A stretch of 45,970 bases of DNA from Spirosoma oryzae (GCF_003002825.1 NZ_PVTE01000037.1:1-45970), one strand, 5' to 3'. Shown: positions 33,233 through 41,549, counted from the stretch's first letter. A program made the numbers and translations. Notes: generated by a model not told the origin, from the letters alone.

Positions 33233-34354
33233 ATGCGTCGTATCCTGTTTGTGTTGCCCTTGCTGCTGTCGGCAGCTCCGCTGCCGGCACCGCCGGCGCC
33301 TACCTTCGACCGGTATTTTGTCGCAGCAGAAAGTTACGAATCGGTGGCCGTGTTCGATGTCGATAACAACGATACGCTCGACATCGTATCGGGTGATTTC
33401 TGGTATGAAGGTCCCCGCTTTCGCCGTCGGCACCTGATCGACAATCAGCCCCGGAAGGAGCAGTACTACGACGACTTCTCGACCATCCCGCTCGATGTCA
33501 ATCGCGACGGGCGTACGGATTTTGTAACGGGAGGGTGGTTCAACCAGACGCTGCGGTGGCTGGAAAATCCGGCTAAGAAAGACAGCCGCTGGACGAGTCA
33601 CGACATTGCCAACGTCGGTAATATCGAAACGACCCGCGCCTGGGACATCGACGGCGACGGTACGGTGGACATTGTCCCAAACAACCCCAACCATCCGCTC
33701 AAATACCTGAAGCTAATCGGGCCGGGTCAGTTCAGTACCGTCACGGTAGCGCCTACGCAGGGCCACGGGCTGGGTTTCGGCGATGTTAACGGCGACGGCC
33801 GGGGGGACCTGATCGTGAGTGATGGCTGGCTGGAAGCACCTGCTGATCGCTCGGCTGGCAACTGGACGATGCACAAGGAGTTTGCGCTGGGAACCGCCAG
33901 CGTGCCGATTCTGGTGGTCGATGTCAATGGCGATAGAAAGAACGACCTGATTGTGGGGCAGGGGCACGGCTACGGCCTGCACTGGTACGAACAAACGGGC
34001 GACGCGACGGGTAAACGCAGCTGGACGAAGCACCTGATCGACGACAAGAATTCGCAGTACCATACCATGGAATGGGTCGACATTACGGGCGACGGCAAAC
34101 CCGAACTGCTGACCGGCAAACGGTACCGCGCCCACAACGACAACGACCCCGGCTCCGACGACCCGGTCGGCCTGTATTATTTCAGCTGGGATGCGACTCA
34201 GAAAGCGTTCACGAAACAGACCATCGCGTATGGCCCCGCCGGTGTCGGCAAAGGGACCGGCATCTACCTCGCCGTCGCCGACCTCCGCAAAACTGGCCGC
34301 AACGACATCGTCGTCGCCGGGAAAGATGGGCTGGTGGTGTTTTTTGCCAAATGA
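33233..34354 (+). CDS. secreted FG-GAP/VCBS repeat protein
   Basis: A 373-residue exported protein. The signal peptide MRRILFVLPLLLSAAPLPAP precedes a beta-propeller made of FG-GAP/VCBS-type units. Each carries a calcium-binding DxDxDGxxD-like loop: DVDNNDTLDIVSGD (about 42-55), DVNRDGRTDFVTG (about 87-99), DIDGDGTVDIV (about 138-148), DVNGDGRGDLIVSDG (about 183-197), DVNGDRKNDLIVG (about 230-242) and DITGDGKPELLTG (about 281-293). Such propellers bind ligands or proteins outside the cell. No enzyme domain is attached. The TGA stop codon is the first triplet of a perfect inverted repeat. Confidence 0.93.
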   Translation: MRRILFVLPLLLSAAPLPAPPAPTFDRYFVAAESYESVAVFDVDNNDTLDIVSGDFWYEGPRFRRRHLIDNQPRKEQYYDDFSTIPLDVNRDGRTDFVTGGWFNQTLRWLENPAKKDSRWTSHDIANVGNIETTRAWDIDGDGTVDIVPNNPNHPLKYLKLIGPGQFSTVTVAPTQGHGLGFGDVNGDGRGDLIVSDGWLEAPADRSAGNWTMHKEFALGTASVPILVVDVNGDRKNDLIVGQGHGYGLHWYEQTGDATGKRSWTKHLIDDKNSQYHTMEWVDITGDGKPELLTGKRYRAHNDNDPGSDDPVGLYYFSWDATQKAFTKQTIAYGPAGVGKGTGIYLAVADLRKTGRNDIVVAGKDGLVVFFAK

Positions 34355-34424
34355 ATGAGTGAGTGATAGAATGATTGAATGGCTCGCGCCAGCTTATTCA
34401 ATCATTCTATCACTCACTCATTCA
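34352..34424. repeat. heptad inverted repeat, perfect 29-bp arms
   Basis: Arms at 34352-34380 and 34396-34424 are perfectly complementary over 29 bp and are made of TGAATGAG/TGAGTGA/TAGAATGATTGAAT units. The 15-nt loop is GGCTCGCGCCAGCTT. The left arm begins with the stop codon of the VCBS gene. Confidence 0.95.
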
Positions 34425-34493
34425 ATCACTGATGACATAAGGCTGTCACTGGGTCGGTTGATCTTTGAATCGTCAACCAAAACCAATCGCTTT

Positions 34494-34985
34494 ATGGACC
34501 TACTTCCGATTTTTCTGCACGAACTGGCGCAGGAAGCTGCTATCACCCGCAAGTTTCTTAGCCGCGTACCCGCCGACAAATTCGACTGGCGACCCCATCC
34601 CAAAAGCATGACGCTGATGCAACTGACGACGCATATCGCTGAACTGCCGTCGTGGGTACAACTGGCACTGACGACCGATGAACTCGACTTCGCTACGTCG
34701 CCATACAAGCCAACGGTAGTCAGCAGTACGGATGAATTGCTGGCTATGTTCGAAAAGGCGCTCAACGAGGGCCGGGCGGCACTGGAAGCGGCTTCGGAAG
34801 CCACGCTGCCCAAATCCTGGACCCTGCGCGACGGCGATACGATTTACAGCACGACGCCAAAGCACGAAGTCATTCACATGACCTACAATCAGATCACCCA
34901 CCACCGGGCACAGCTTGGCGTCTATTTCCGCCTGCTCGATATCGCTGTCCCCGCCAGCTACGGACCAAGTGCAGACGAAAGCTGA
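34494..34985 (+). CDS. DinB family protein
   Basis: A 163-residue cytoplasmic four-helix-bundle protein of the DinB/YfiT superfamily. These bind a metal through histidines and often act as thiol-dependent transferases or stress proteins. Visible: FDWRPHPKSMTLMQLTTHIA with His47, and the C-terminal HEVIHMTYNQITHHRAQLGV with His128 and His136/137. ATG 34494 starts the normal first helix (MDLLPIFLHELAQEAAITRK); codons further upstream lie in the repeat and are rejected. The stop codon TGA (34983-34985) is the first triplet of another perfect 29-bp inverted repeat. Substrate unknown. Confidence 0.92.
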   Translation: MDLLPIFLHELAQEAAITRKFLSRVPADKFDWRPHPKSMTLMQLTTHIAELPSWVQLALTTDELDFATSPYKPTVVSSTDELLAMFEKALNEGRAALEAASEATLPKSWTLRDGDTIYSTTPKHEVIHMTYNQITHHRAQLGVYFRLLDIAVPASYGPSADES

Positions 34986-35058
34986 GTGGTTGAATGATTG
35001 AGTGATTGAATGAGTGCTTGCACCACCCTATTCAATCACTCAATCATTCAACCACTCA
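34983..35058. repeat. heptad inverted repeat, perfect 29-bp arms
   Basis: Arms at 34983-35011 and 35030-35058 are perfectly complementary over 29 bp, with unit order TGAGTGGTTGAATGATTGAG then TGATTGAAT, different from the copy at 34352. The loop is 18 nt. The left arm starts with the DinB stop codon, and the minus-strand stop of the sugar dehydrogenase lies 2 bp beyond the right arm. Confidence 0.95.
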
Positions 35059-35059
35059 A

Positions 35060-36226
35060 TCACTGTACCGGCGAGAGCCGGAGGATGCGGCCGGGGTTTT
35101 CGAGGGAGACGTACAGGTTGCCGTCGGGGCCTTGTTTGACGTTGCGGATACGGCCCTGTCCTTCAAGCAGTTTCGCTTCACCCGTGATCTGATTATTGCT
35201 GATGCTCAGAATGCTCAGGTAGTTGCCCGCCAGCGCCCCCGTTGCCAGACCACCGTTGGCACTACCGAAGCGTTCGTTGGTGATGAATGCCAGACCACTC
35301 GTACCGATCGAGGGTGTCCAGGTATGGATGGGGGCCTGAATGCCGTCGCGGGTGGGGCTTTGCGAGATTGTTGTGCCGTCGTAGTTGATACCGTTAGAGA
35401 CAAGTGGCCAGCCGTAGTTCGCGCCCTTCTGAATGATGTTGACCTCGTCGCCCCCCTGCGGTCCGTGTTCCGTCGACCACAGCTGATTCGTTGCGGGGTT
35501 GATCGCCAGTCCCTGCGGATTGCGGTTACCGTAGGCGTAGATGGTCGTCGGGGCTGTGTTGCCGGGCAGAATCGGGTTGTCCGACGGCACCTGTCCGCTG
35601 TCGGTCATGCGGTGAATTTTACCCCAGCCCAGCTGCGTGTTCTGTGCGTTTTGGTTGGGTGAATTCGCCCCGCCCTGCGACCGTGGTCCGCCTTCACCGA
35701 CGCTGAGGTACAGCATGTTATCCGGGCCAAATTCGATCCGGCTCCCGTAGTGCCCCCGCCAGGTGTTGCTGGCATCGGTCTGGAAAATCGTTTCGAGATT
35801 GCTGATCTGATTGTTGGTCAGCTTAAACCGGATCAGGTTCAGCTGACCGGCTTGCGTGCCTGCCGTCGACGCGGCATGACTGGCATAGATCCAGCCGTTG
35901 CTGGCATACTGCGGATGCACCCGAACGTCGAGCAGGCCCCCCTGATTATCGGTGTAGATAGTTGCGGGTAAACCCGTTATCTCGGTCGCCGTAGTCGCCC
36001 CGCTGGGGAGCCGGTACAACTTACCCCGTTTTTCGGTGAAGATCAGTTCGTTGTTGGGCAGAAAGTCCATGCCCCAGATGATTTCGTAACCCGTTAGGAC
36101 GGTGGACACCTGAAGTTCAGTCGGGCGGGGGGCAGCATCATCCGTGTCTGCCGGTTTAGTACAACTGCTGAACAGACTAGCGCCAGCCAGCAGCGCGCCC
36201 AGTGCGAAGAGATTGTGCGTTTTCAT
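35060..36226 (-). CDS. PQQ-dependent sugar dehydrogenase (soluble GDH-like), lipoprotein
   Basis: A 388-residue exported six-bladed propeller of the GSDH family, oxidising aldose sugars such as glucose at the cell surface with PQQ, if the cofactor is supplied. The lipobox LFSSCTKP gives Cys22. Family motifs: EIIWGMDFLPNNELIFTEKR (about 48-67), GLLDVRVHPQYASNGWIYAS (about 95-114), TWRGHYGSRIEFGPDNMLYL (about 153-172), a RNPQGLAINP turn, STEHGPQGGDEVNIIQKG and NYGWP. No PQQ biosynthesis genes are in view. The stop codon is encoded at the edge of the heptad repeat. The region upstream of its start is a repeat mosaic. Confidence 0.92.
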   Translation of the reverse strand: MKTHNLFALGALLAGASLFSSCTKPADTDDAAPRPTELQVSTVLTGYEIIWGMDFLPNNELIFTEKRGKLYRLPSGATTATEITGLPATIYTDNQGGLLDVRVHPQYASNGWIYASHAASTAGTQAGQLNLIRFKLTNNQISNLETIFQTDASNTWRGHYGSRIEFGPDNMLYLSVGEGGPRSQGGANSPNQNAQNTQLGWGKIHRMTDSGQVPSDNPILPGNTAPTTIYAYGNRNPQGLAINPATNQLWSTEHGPQGGDEVNIIQKGANYGWPLVSNGINYDGTTISQSPTRDGIQAPIHTWTPSIGTSGLAFITNERFGSANGGLATGALAGNYLSILSISNNQITGEAKLLEGQGRIRNVKQGPDGNLYVSLENPGRILRLSPVQ

Positions 36227-36269
36227 ACGTTGCGATTAATCAGTTTTTAATCTCAACGTAACAATGATA

Positions 36270-36571
36270 GAATTGTTGAAGGATAGAATGATTGAATGTG
36301 TCGCGTAGAGATGTAAAATCTTGCGTCTCAGCATGCGTCAGCATGTCTAGCAAATTCTATCCGGCAGCAAACACCATCCGGCGGTGAGCCGCAAAGGCCG
36401 GGTCGCGTCACGGTGGCCGCCGTTGCGTCTCTACCGTGCATCAGCCAAATGTATCCGGCAATAAAGCTATCCGGCGGTGAGCCGCAAAGGATTGCGGCTC
36501 TACAGAAAACAAATGCCTGACCGATTTCGTCAATCAGTCAGGCATTCAATCATTCTATCCTTCAACAATTC
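36270..36571. repeat. nested repeat mosaic bounded by perfect 29-bp inverted arms
   Basis: Outer arms 36270-36298 and 36543-36571 are perfectly complementary over 29 bp and carry TTGAAGGATAGAATGATTGA. The 244-bp inside holds two identical 22-mers at 36376-36397 and 36469-36490 (ATCCGGCGGTGAGCCGCAAA plus GG), a TGCCTGAC/GTCAGGCA dyad (36514-36521, 36537-36544) and GTAGAGA...TCTCTAC segments. No gene is seen. It separates two minus-strand genes. Confidence 0.9.
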
Positions 36572-36575
36572 AATC

Positions 36576-38078
36576 TTACGCCGTCAGCGACCAGCCGTCG
36601 CGGTACTGGCGCGTGACGAACTGATTGGCTTCGTCGAAGTTGGTAATCTTCGTATTCTTACCGTCCCAGGTCAGCTGCTTGCGGCCGGGGTAGGTAAAGC
36701 CTTTACCGTCGGCTTTGGGTGTGCGGAGAGTATAGCTGCGAATCGCCAGGTTACCCATCAGCACCGACTCCGTCAGCGGCCCGGCGAAGTCGAACGAAGA
36801 CGTCAGCGCCTTGTGCTCCTTGCTGTTGAAACCCGCTTTGCAGGCATCCGTCCAGAACACCTGGTGGCCGTTTTCGGGCAGCGATACCGTTCCGGCTGTG
36901 CCCCGTGCGGGCTTCGGAGCGGCTTCCAGTTTCTTGCCGTCTTTCGTGTATAGCTTCGGGTCGTCGCCGTACATACCGCAGGCAATCAGTCCTTTGTCGC
37001 CGATCAGGAATACGCCGTTCTCGCCGTTTTCCGGGAACGGTTCCCCTTCCGGCAGCATCTCGGGCCGGAACGGACGCAGTCCACCATCGAGCCACACCAT
37101 TTTCACGGCCGACTTATTTTTGCTCGACTGCGGGAATTGCAGTTCGACGTGCGACGAGGGGGGGCAACCTTCGGGAATGTATTCGGGTGTCCAGTCTTTC
37201 AGGAACACGGCACCGATGCTGGTTTCGACTTGCGTCGGATAACCCAGACCCAGTACGCGGAATGGAACGTCCATGATGTGGCAACCGATGTCGCCCAGCG
37301 CGCCGGCCCCGAAGTTCCACCAGCCGCGCCATTTGAACGGGTGATAGGCAGGGGTGTAGCCCACTTTCTGTGCGGGGCCGAGCCACAGATCCCAATCGAG
37401 ATCGACGGGCGTTTCCGAAGCCGGTTGCGGAACGGGAATACCCTGCGGCCATACCGGGCGGTTGGTCCAGAGGTATACCGTGTGTACGTTACCGATCAGC
37501 CCTTTGTCGAACCAGTCGACCATCTGCTTCTGCTGCGGGTTCGACGACCCCTGGTTGCCCATCTGCGTCACGACCTTGTACTTGCGGGCCGCTTCGGTCA
37601 GCATCCGGGCCTCGTGAATGTTGTGGGTCAGTGGCTTCTGCACGTAGACGTGCTTCCCCCGCTGCATGGCGGCCATGGCCACAACCGCGTGCGTGTGGTC
37701 GGCGGTCGACACCGTTACGGCGTCGATGGTTTTGCCTTCCTTGTCCAGCATTTCGCGGAAATCCTTGTACCGCTTGGCGTTGGGGTGCTTGGTGAAGTTT
37801 TCTTTCACCCGGGCCAGACCCCAGTCGACATCGCAGAGCGCGACGACGTTATTCGCGCCATTGTTATACGAGTTATTGATATCGCTGAATCCTTTGCCGC
37901 CAAAGCCGACGGCGGCCAGGTTAAGTTTGTCGCTGGGAGCAATAAACCCTTTGCCGCCGAGTACGTGGCGCGGCACGATGAAAAAGCCCGCCGACGCCAG
38001 CAGGCCCGACTGAATAAACTGCCGCCGGGAGGTAGTACTACCCGTCTGTTCCGGCGTATTCGCTGAGTGATCTGACAT
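36576..38078 (-). CDS. Gfo/Idh/MocA family oxidoreductase, Tat-exported (second copy)
   Basis: A 500-residue periplasmic NAD(P)-dependent oxidoreductase with a twin-arginine signal (TSRRQFIQSG, Arg18-Arg19) and the Rossmann start LNLAAVGFGGKGFSDI (about 52-67). The catalytic lysine is in YVQKPLTHNIHEA (Lys148; Gln replaces the usual Glu before it, as in other members of this longer subgroup). The C-terminal domain has WWNFGAGALGDIGCHIMDVP with the conserved histidine. It is about 70 residues longer than the copy at 29786-31078 but shares the FIVPR-VLGG-GF-APSDK post-signal segment. It probably oxidises a sugar or glycoside outside the cytoplasm. The substrate is unknown. Confidence 0.94.
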   Translation of the reverse strand: MSDHSANTPEQTGSTTSRRQFIQSGLLASAGFFIVPRHVLGGKGFIAPSDKLNLAAVGFGGKGFSDINNSYNNGANNVVALCDVDWGLARVKENFTKHPNAKRYKDFREMLDKEGKTIDAVTVSTADHTHAVVAMAAMQRGKHVYVQKPLTHNIHEARMLTEAARKYKVVTQMGNQGSSNPQQKQMVDWFDKGLIGNVHTVYLWTNRPVWPQGIPVPQPASETPVDLDWDLWLGPAQKVGYTPAYHPFKWRGWWNFGAGALGDIGCHIMDVPFRVLGLGYPTQVETSIGAVFLKDWTPEYIPEGCPPSSHVELQFPQSSKNKSAVKMVWLDGGLRPFRPEMLPEGEPFPENGENGVFLIGDKGLIACGMYGDDPKLYTKDGKKLEAAPKPARGTAGTVSLPENGHQVFWTDACKAGFNSKEHKALTSSFDFAGPLTESVLMGNLAIRSYTLRTPKADGKGFTYPGRKQLTWDGKNTKITNFDEANQFVTRQYRDGWSLTA

Positions 38079-38169
38079 GTTGCTAGAAAAGAAGAAGCTA
38101 TTTTTTTAGAAAAGCAGCGCACAGGCGGTTTATACTTTCATTTTCTTATCAGTGCCGCTATCAGCGATA

Positions 38170-38177
38170 TATCTTTG
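38170..38177 (+). promoter_or_regulatory. -7 element of the T9SS-sorted protein gene
   Basis: TATCTTTG matches TAnnTTTG exactly and lies 23 bp before the ATG at 38201. The region about 20 bp further upstream is T-rich but has no clear TTG. Confidence 0.4.
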
Positions 38178-38200
38178 TCTGTTTTGATCAACCGTCCTCT

Positions 38201-39943
38201 ATGAAAAAACAGCTACGCTACTGTTTACTAATTCTATTCTGTTCGAGTCTCTCGCTATTTGCACACGGACAGTCGTACACAATCACGGCGCTACCCATGT
38301 CTGTCACAGCAGTCTGCACCGGTACGATCATTAAAGTTCCGTATGAAGTAGTAGGCTCTAACGGTCTGGGTAGTGGCCGGTATGTCGTGCAATTGTCTGA
38401 TGGAGGGTCGTATCAAAACCTGGTCACGTATTACGTCGGTTTTTACAAAGATGGCCTGGGCGCGTTCGTCCCGAACAACTTTGCGCCCGGTACATATACG
38501 GTGCGCGTGATCGATAGTCAGGTACAAAGCGTTATAAATGCCAGCCCCACAAAACTGGCTATCCGGTCAAGACCGGTAGCGCCTACGATAGCGGAAACGT
38601 TACAATTCTGCCCAGTTGTGGACGGTACAAATCAACCGGCGGGGGCGGTGTACATTGTGCCTACACCCCAGCGAGAGGCAGGTATGGTTATGCGTTGGCA
38701 ATTAAGTAGGCGAGACGCCTTTGGGTTGCGCGGAGAAGATTATAACCAGGTGAGCATTGCCGCATCGAAGCTGGAGCCGGGCCAATCCTATACGTTGACT
38801 GTTTCCCAAGGAAGGCCCGACAATACCTGCTCGGGTGATACCACGTTGCTAACGTTGACCATACGACCATTTCCGAGCGTCGCTCCACCCTCGCTGTCGC
38901 TGACGGTTTGCCAGGGCGATCAGGGTGTCGATCTCGCGAAGAAAATACCGGCCCCCGCCGGGCATCAGTATCAGTTCTTCGATGGGACGGGCAAGCCGGT
39001 AACAGCATCGATAGAAACCAGTCAGCTTGGAACAACCTCGTACACAACGAAGGTAATGACCACTGACGGTTGCTACGGTGTCGACATGAACGCGCCGGGT
39101 CGCCCTGTTCCGACGGGGAACGTCGTTGTGTCGGTGGGTAATCGCCCGGCTAAACCCGTCGTTTCTACAGTACCGATCGTGTTGTGTCAGGGGCAGCCTG
39201 CTGGGCCACTAAGTGCGACGACGACGATGGCAAACACCTCGCTGTTCTGGTATGGCCCGGCGGCAACCGGCGGTGTAGGGTCGTTTACCGCCACCGTACC
39301 GGCAACGACGGCAGCGGGAACAGGCAGCTATTACGTCGCCCAGCGATTGAGTGAATGCGAGAGCGAACGAGCGGCTATCTCCGTCGATGTCCGTCCCCTG
39401 CCGACGGCTGCGCTGACCGGTACGCAAAGCATCTACGAAGGACAGTCGGCGAAGCTGTCGGTGGCGTTTACCGGTGATGCCCCGTGGACGTTTTCGGTGC
39501 AGGACAGTTCGGCCACCGGCAGCGGGGCGGTGAAATCGGTGCAGACAGCCGCCAATCCGCATACCCTTGACGTGTCGCCTACCCAATCGACGGCCTACGT
39601 GTTGCGGGACGTGCAGAACGGCTGTGGGCTGACGAAACTGACGCTGACGCCGGTACTGGTAACGGTCAATAAGGTGCTGGACGTGGAAGATCAGGCGCTG
39701 GCCGACGCTCTCGACGTATATCCGGTACCCGCCGTTACGACGCTGACGGTGAAGCTGCGGGGGCTGTCGCCAGTGCAAACGGCGCGTATCGAACTGATTA
39801 GCGAAACGGGGCTGGCGGCCTGGCAAACCGAAACGCGGCAGGAAACATCAGTCCTATCGCTCGATCAGCAACCAGCGGGCGTCTATGTGTTGCGCGTCCG
39901 GGTTGGCGACCGGCAGGCGTCGCGCCGGATTGTCAAACGCTGA
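38201..39943 (+). CDS. secreted surface protein with T9SS sorting domain
   Basis: A 580-residue exported protein of unknown role. The signal peptide (about 1-24) ends FAHGQ. The body is a string of Ig-like beta-sandwich segments rich in Thr/Pro/Val; paired cysteines recur (AVCTGTIIKV, LQFCPVVDG, NTCSGDT, LTVCQGDQG, VLCQGQPAG), as in PKD/Ig-like surface adhesins of this phylum. The last about 80 residues (VYPVPAVTTLTVKL ... QQPAGVYVLRVRVGDRQASR with the final RIVKR) are a type A sorting domain for export and attachment by the type IX system. No enzyme motif was seen. It stands alone with its own promoter. Confidence 0.88.
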   Translation: MKKQLRYCLLILFCSSLSLFAHGQSYTITALPMSVTAVCTGTIIKVPYEVVGSNGLGSGRYVVQLSDGGSYQNLVTYYVGFYKDGLGAFVPNNFAPGTYTVRVIDSQVQSVINASPTKLAIRSRPVAPTIAETLQFCPVVDGTNQPAGAVYIVPTPQREAGMVMRWQLSRRDAFGLRGEDYNQVSIAASKLEPGQSYTLTVSQGRPDNTCSGDTTLLTLTIRPFPSVAPPSLSLTVCQGDQGVDLAKKIPAPAGHQYQFFDGTGKPVTASIETSQLGTTSYTTKVMTTDGCYGVDMNAPGRPVPTGNVVVSVGNRPAKPVVSTVPIVLCQGQPAGPLSATTTMANTSLFWYGPAATGGVGSFTATVPATTAAGTGSYYVAQRLSECESERAAISVDVRPLPTAALTGTQSIYEGQSAKLSVAFTGDAPWTFSVQDSSATGSGAVKSVQTAANPHTLDVSPTQSTAYVLRDVQNGCGLTKLTLTPVLVTVNKVLDVEDQALADALDVYPVPAVTTLTVKLRGLSPVQTARIELISETGLAAWQTETRQETSVLSLDQQPAGVYVLRVRVGDRQASRRIVKR

Positions 39944-40015
39944 GGTAGTCCGTAAAAAAGCGTATCATGCGGTTTTCCCTCGATACCGATCCGCTGGTTA
40001 ACCGCTCATGGTACT

Positions 40016-40885
40016 ATGACTGACAGCATCCCTGTTTATTCGATTCAGACATTTGCCCGTCATGAGCCGGATACGCTTTTTTACATGACGCCCCTGGAGA
40101 AACTGGTCGGTGAATTCAAAGGGATCGACCAGTCACACTCACATACGTTCTACCTGCTGATGTGGATACGACAGGGGAGTGGTAGCCACACGATTGATTT
40201 CAAAACGTACCCGGTCGCCCCTGACCAGCTGTACTTCCTGACGCCCGGTCAGGTACATAGCTGGCAGTTGGCACCTGATACGCAGGGGTTCAACCTGTTT
40301 TTCGATACCAACTTTTTCCGGGCGCGACTGGGTAACCGGCTACAGCAATACCCGTTCTACCACTCGCATCAGCACCTGCCCCTGCTGGACGTGGCGGCAC
40401 AGCGCACGTTCTTCTCCGATTTGTTTGGTTACGCCTACGACGAATACCGACAACAGCAGCCCAACCGGGCGGAGGTGTTTCTGTCGTTCATCCATATTCT
40501 GCTGGAAGCTGCCAGCCGCTTGTACGATCAGCAACTGCCGGCGAGTGCATCGCACTATTACGACCGGCTGCGGCAGTTTGAAGAGTTACTGGAGAATCAG
40601 TTCGTGCAGGTCCGTACCGTCAACGAGTATGCGGCCCAGATGAACGTTACGCCCAACCACCTGAACCACATCTGTCAGCAGGTGCTGGGCAAAACAGCCA
40701 GCCAATTGCTGCACGAGCGGCTGGTTATCGAAGCAAAGCGCTTGCTGACGCACACGGCGCGGTCGGTGAAGGAAATTGGCTTTCTGCTTGGGTTTGCCGA
40801 TACATCCTACTTCGTTCGCTTCTTCCGAAAACACACGGGAATCACACCCGTCGACTTTCGCCAGTCGATTGAGACTAATCGTTGA
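40016..40885 (+). CDS. AraC family transcriptional regulator
   Basis: A 289-residue regulator with an N-terminal cupin-like sensor (SHSHTFYLLMWIRQGSGSHT near 40-60 and PDQLYFLTPGQVHSWQL near 69-85). The C-terminal double helix-turn-helix (about 185-285) reads RTVNEYAAQMNVTPNHLNHI and VKEIGFLLGFADTSYFVRFF, followed by TGITPVDFRQS. It differs from the other AraC protein in the sensor part, so it answers a different signal. No obvious target operon adjoins. The downstream DUF983 gene has its own promoter. Confidence 0.93.
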   Translation: MTDSIPVYSIQTFARHEPDTLFYMTPLEKLVGEFKGIDQSHSHTFYLLMWIRQGSGSHTIDFKTYPVAPDQLYFLTPGQVHSWQLAPDTQGFNLFFDTNFFRARLGNRLQQYPFYHSHQHLPLLDVAAQRTFFSDLFGYAYDEYRQQQPNRAEVFLSFIHILLEAASRLYDQQLPASASHYYDRLRQFEELLENQFVQVRTVNEYAAQMNVTPNHLNHICQQVLGKTASQLLHERLVIEAKRLLTHTARSVKEIGFLLGFADTSYFVRFFRKHTGITPVDFRQSIETNR

Positions 40886-40912
40886 TTTGTACCATAAGCG
40901 CCTTTGTTTGTC

Positions 40913-40944
40913 TTGGCATCCGGCGGGTGGGTAGGTTACCTTTG
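40913..40944 (+). promoter_or_regulatory. promoter of the DUF983 gene
   Basis: TTG at 40913-40915 and TACCTTTG at 40937-40944 are separated by 21 bp, fitting the Bacteroidota -33/-7 pattern. The -7 element lies inside a small dyad (GTAGG ... CCTAC, 40931-40950). The ATG follows 66 bp downstream. Confidence 0.55.
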
Positions 40945-41010
40945 TCCTACCAGAAAGCGAGTTGGTTTAGCCGTCGTCGTCTGGTTTGTCAACACCAAGA
41001 TCGTATAGCC

Positions 41011-41409
41011 ATGACTTCTTCCAGTCGTTTTTATAGTATCCTGTTCAACAAGTGTCCCCGCTGTCATGAAGGTGATTTCTTCGTGTCGAAGATCGCATTT
41101 AGCCGAAATTTCGACAAGATGCACGAGCATTGTCCGCACTGTGGAGAGAACTTCATGCCGGAGCCGGGATTCTACTGGGCGTCGATGTTCGTGAGCTACG
41201 CGTTTTTCACAATCTGGAGCCTGCTGACGTTTTTCGTTTTTGTCGTCTGGCTGGAAATCGACCTCGACTATTTCCTGATTGGATTAGTACCATCCATTAT
41301 TCTGTTAACACCCTATTTCTTTCGCATGGCCCGCCGTACCTGGCTAACAATCTTTATCAAGCCCGCGCCAAAACCGTCAGCGGGTTTGGCGGAGACGGCT
41401 CGTAGTTAA
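41011..41409 (+). CDS. DUF983 family membrane protein
   Basis: A 132-residue inner-membrane protein. Two CxxC knuckles, CPRC (15-18) and CPHC (41-44), form a probable zinc ribbon on the cytoplasmic side. They are followed by two transmembrane helices (about 57-80, SMFVSYAFFTIWSLLTFFVF, and 88-108, YFLIGLVPSIILLTPYFF). The pattern is diagnostic of DUF983, a family of unknown function. ATG 41011 is chosen because it starts the zinc-ribbon domain and follows a good promoter; the open frame further upstream overlaps the AraC gene. Confidence 0.92.
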   Translation: MTSSSRFYSILFNKCPRCHEGDFFVSKIAFSRNFDKMHEHCPHCGENFMPEPGFYWASMFVSYAFFTIWSLLTFFVFVVWLEIDLDYFLIGLVPSIILLTPYFFRMARRTWLTIFIKPAPKPSAGLAETARS

Positions 41410-41422
41410 TGCTGGCATAGAG

Positions 41423-41516
41423 TTTTTCTGTCATCCCGACGTAGGAGGGATCTCCGGAAGCCGGTGAATTTTCTGCTTTTACCGAAGATCCCTCCTACGT
41501 CGGGATGACAGAAAAA
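41423..41516. repeat. intergenic inverted repeat, 34 of 35 bp matching arms
   Basis: Arms 41423-41457 and 41482-41516 (core TCATCCCGACGTAGGAGGGA) are complementary at 34 of 35 positions around a 24-bp loop. The element lies between convergent genes. Palindromes with this CGACGTAGGAGGGATC core are dispersed repeats in this phylum (general knowledge). Confidence 0.92.
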
Positions 41517-41549
41517 GAGAAATTCCCGTTGTTACTACCGATACAAATA

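Noticed and set aside
34359..34493. A 45-codon N-terminal extension of the DinB gene
   Set aside because: It is encoded by the inverted repeat and its flank. The normal DinB first helix starts at 34494.
40882..41010. An N-terminal extension of the DUF983 gene overlapping the AraC stop codon
   Set aside because: It contains the promoter (40913-40944) and shows no similarity to the family. The zinc-ribbon domain begins at 41011.
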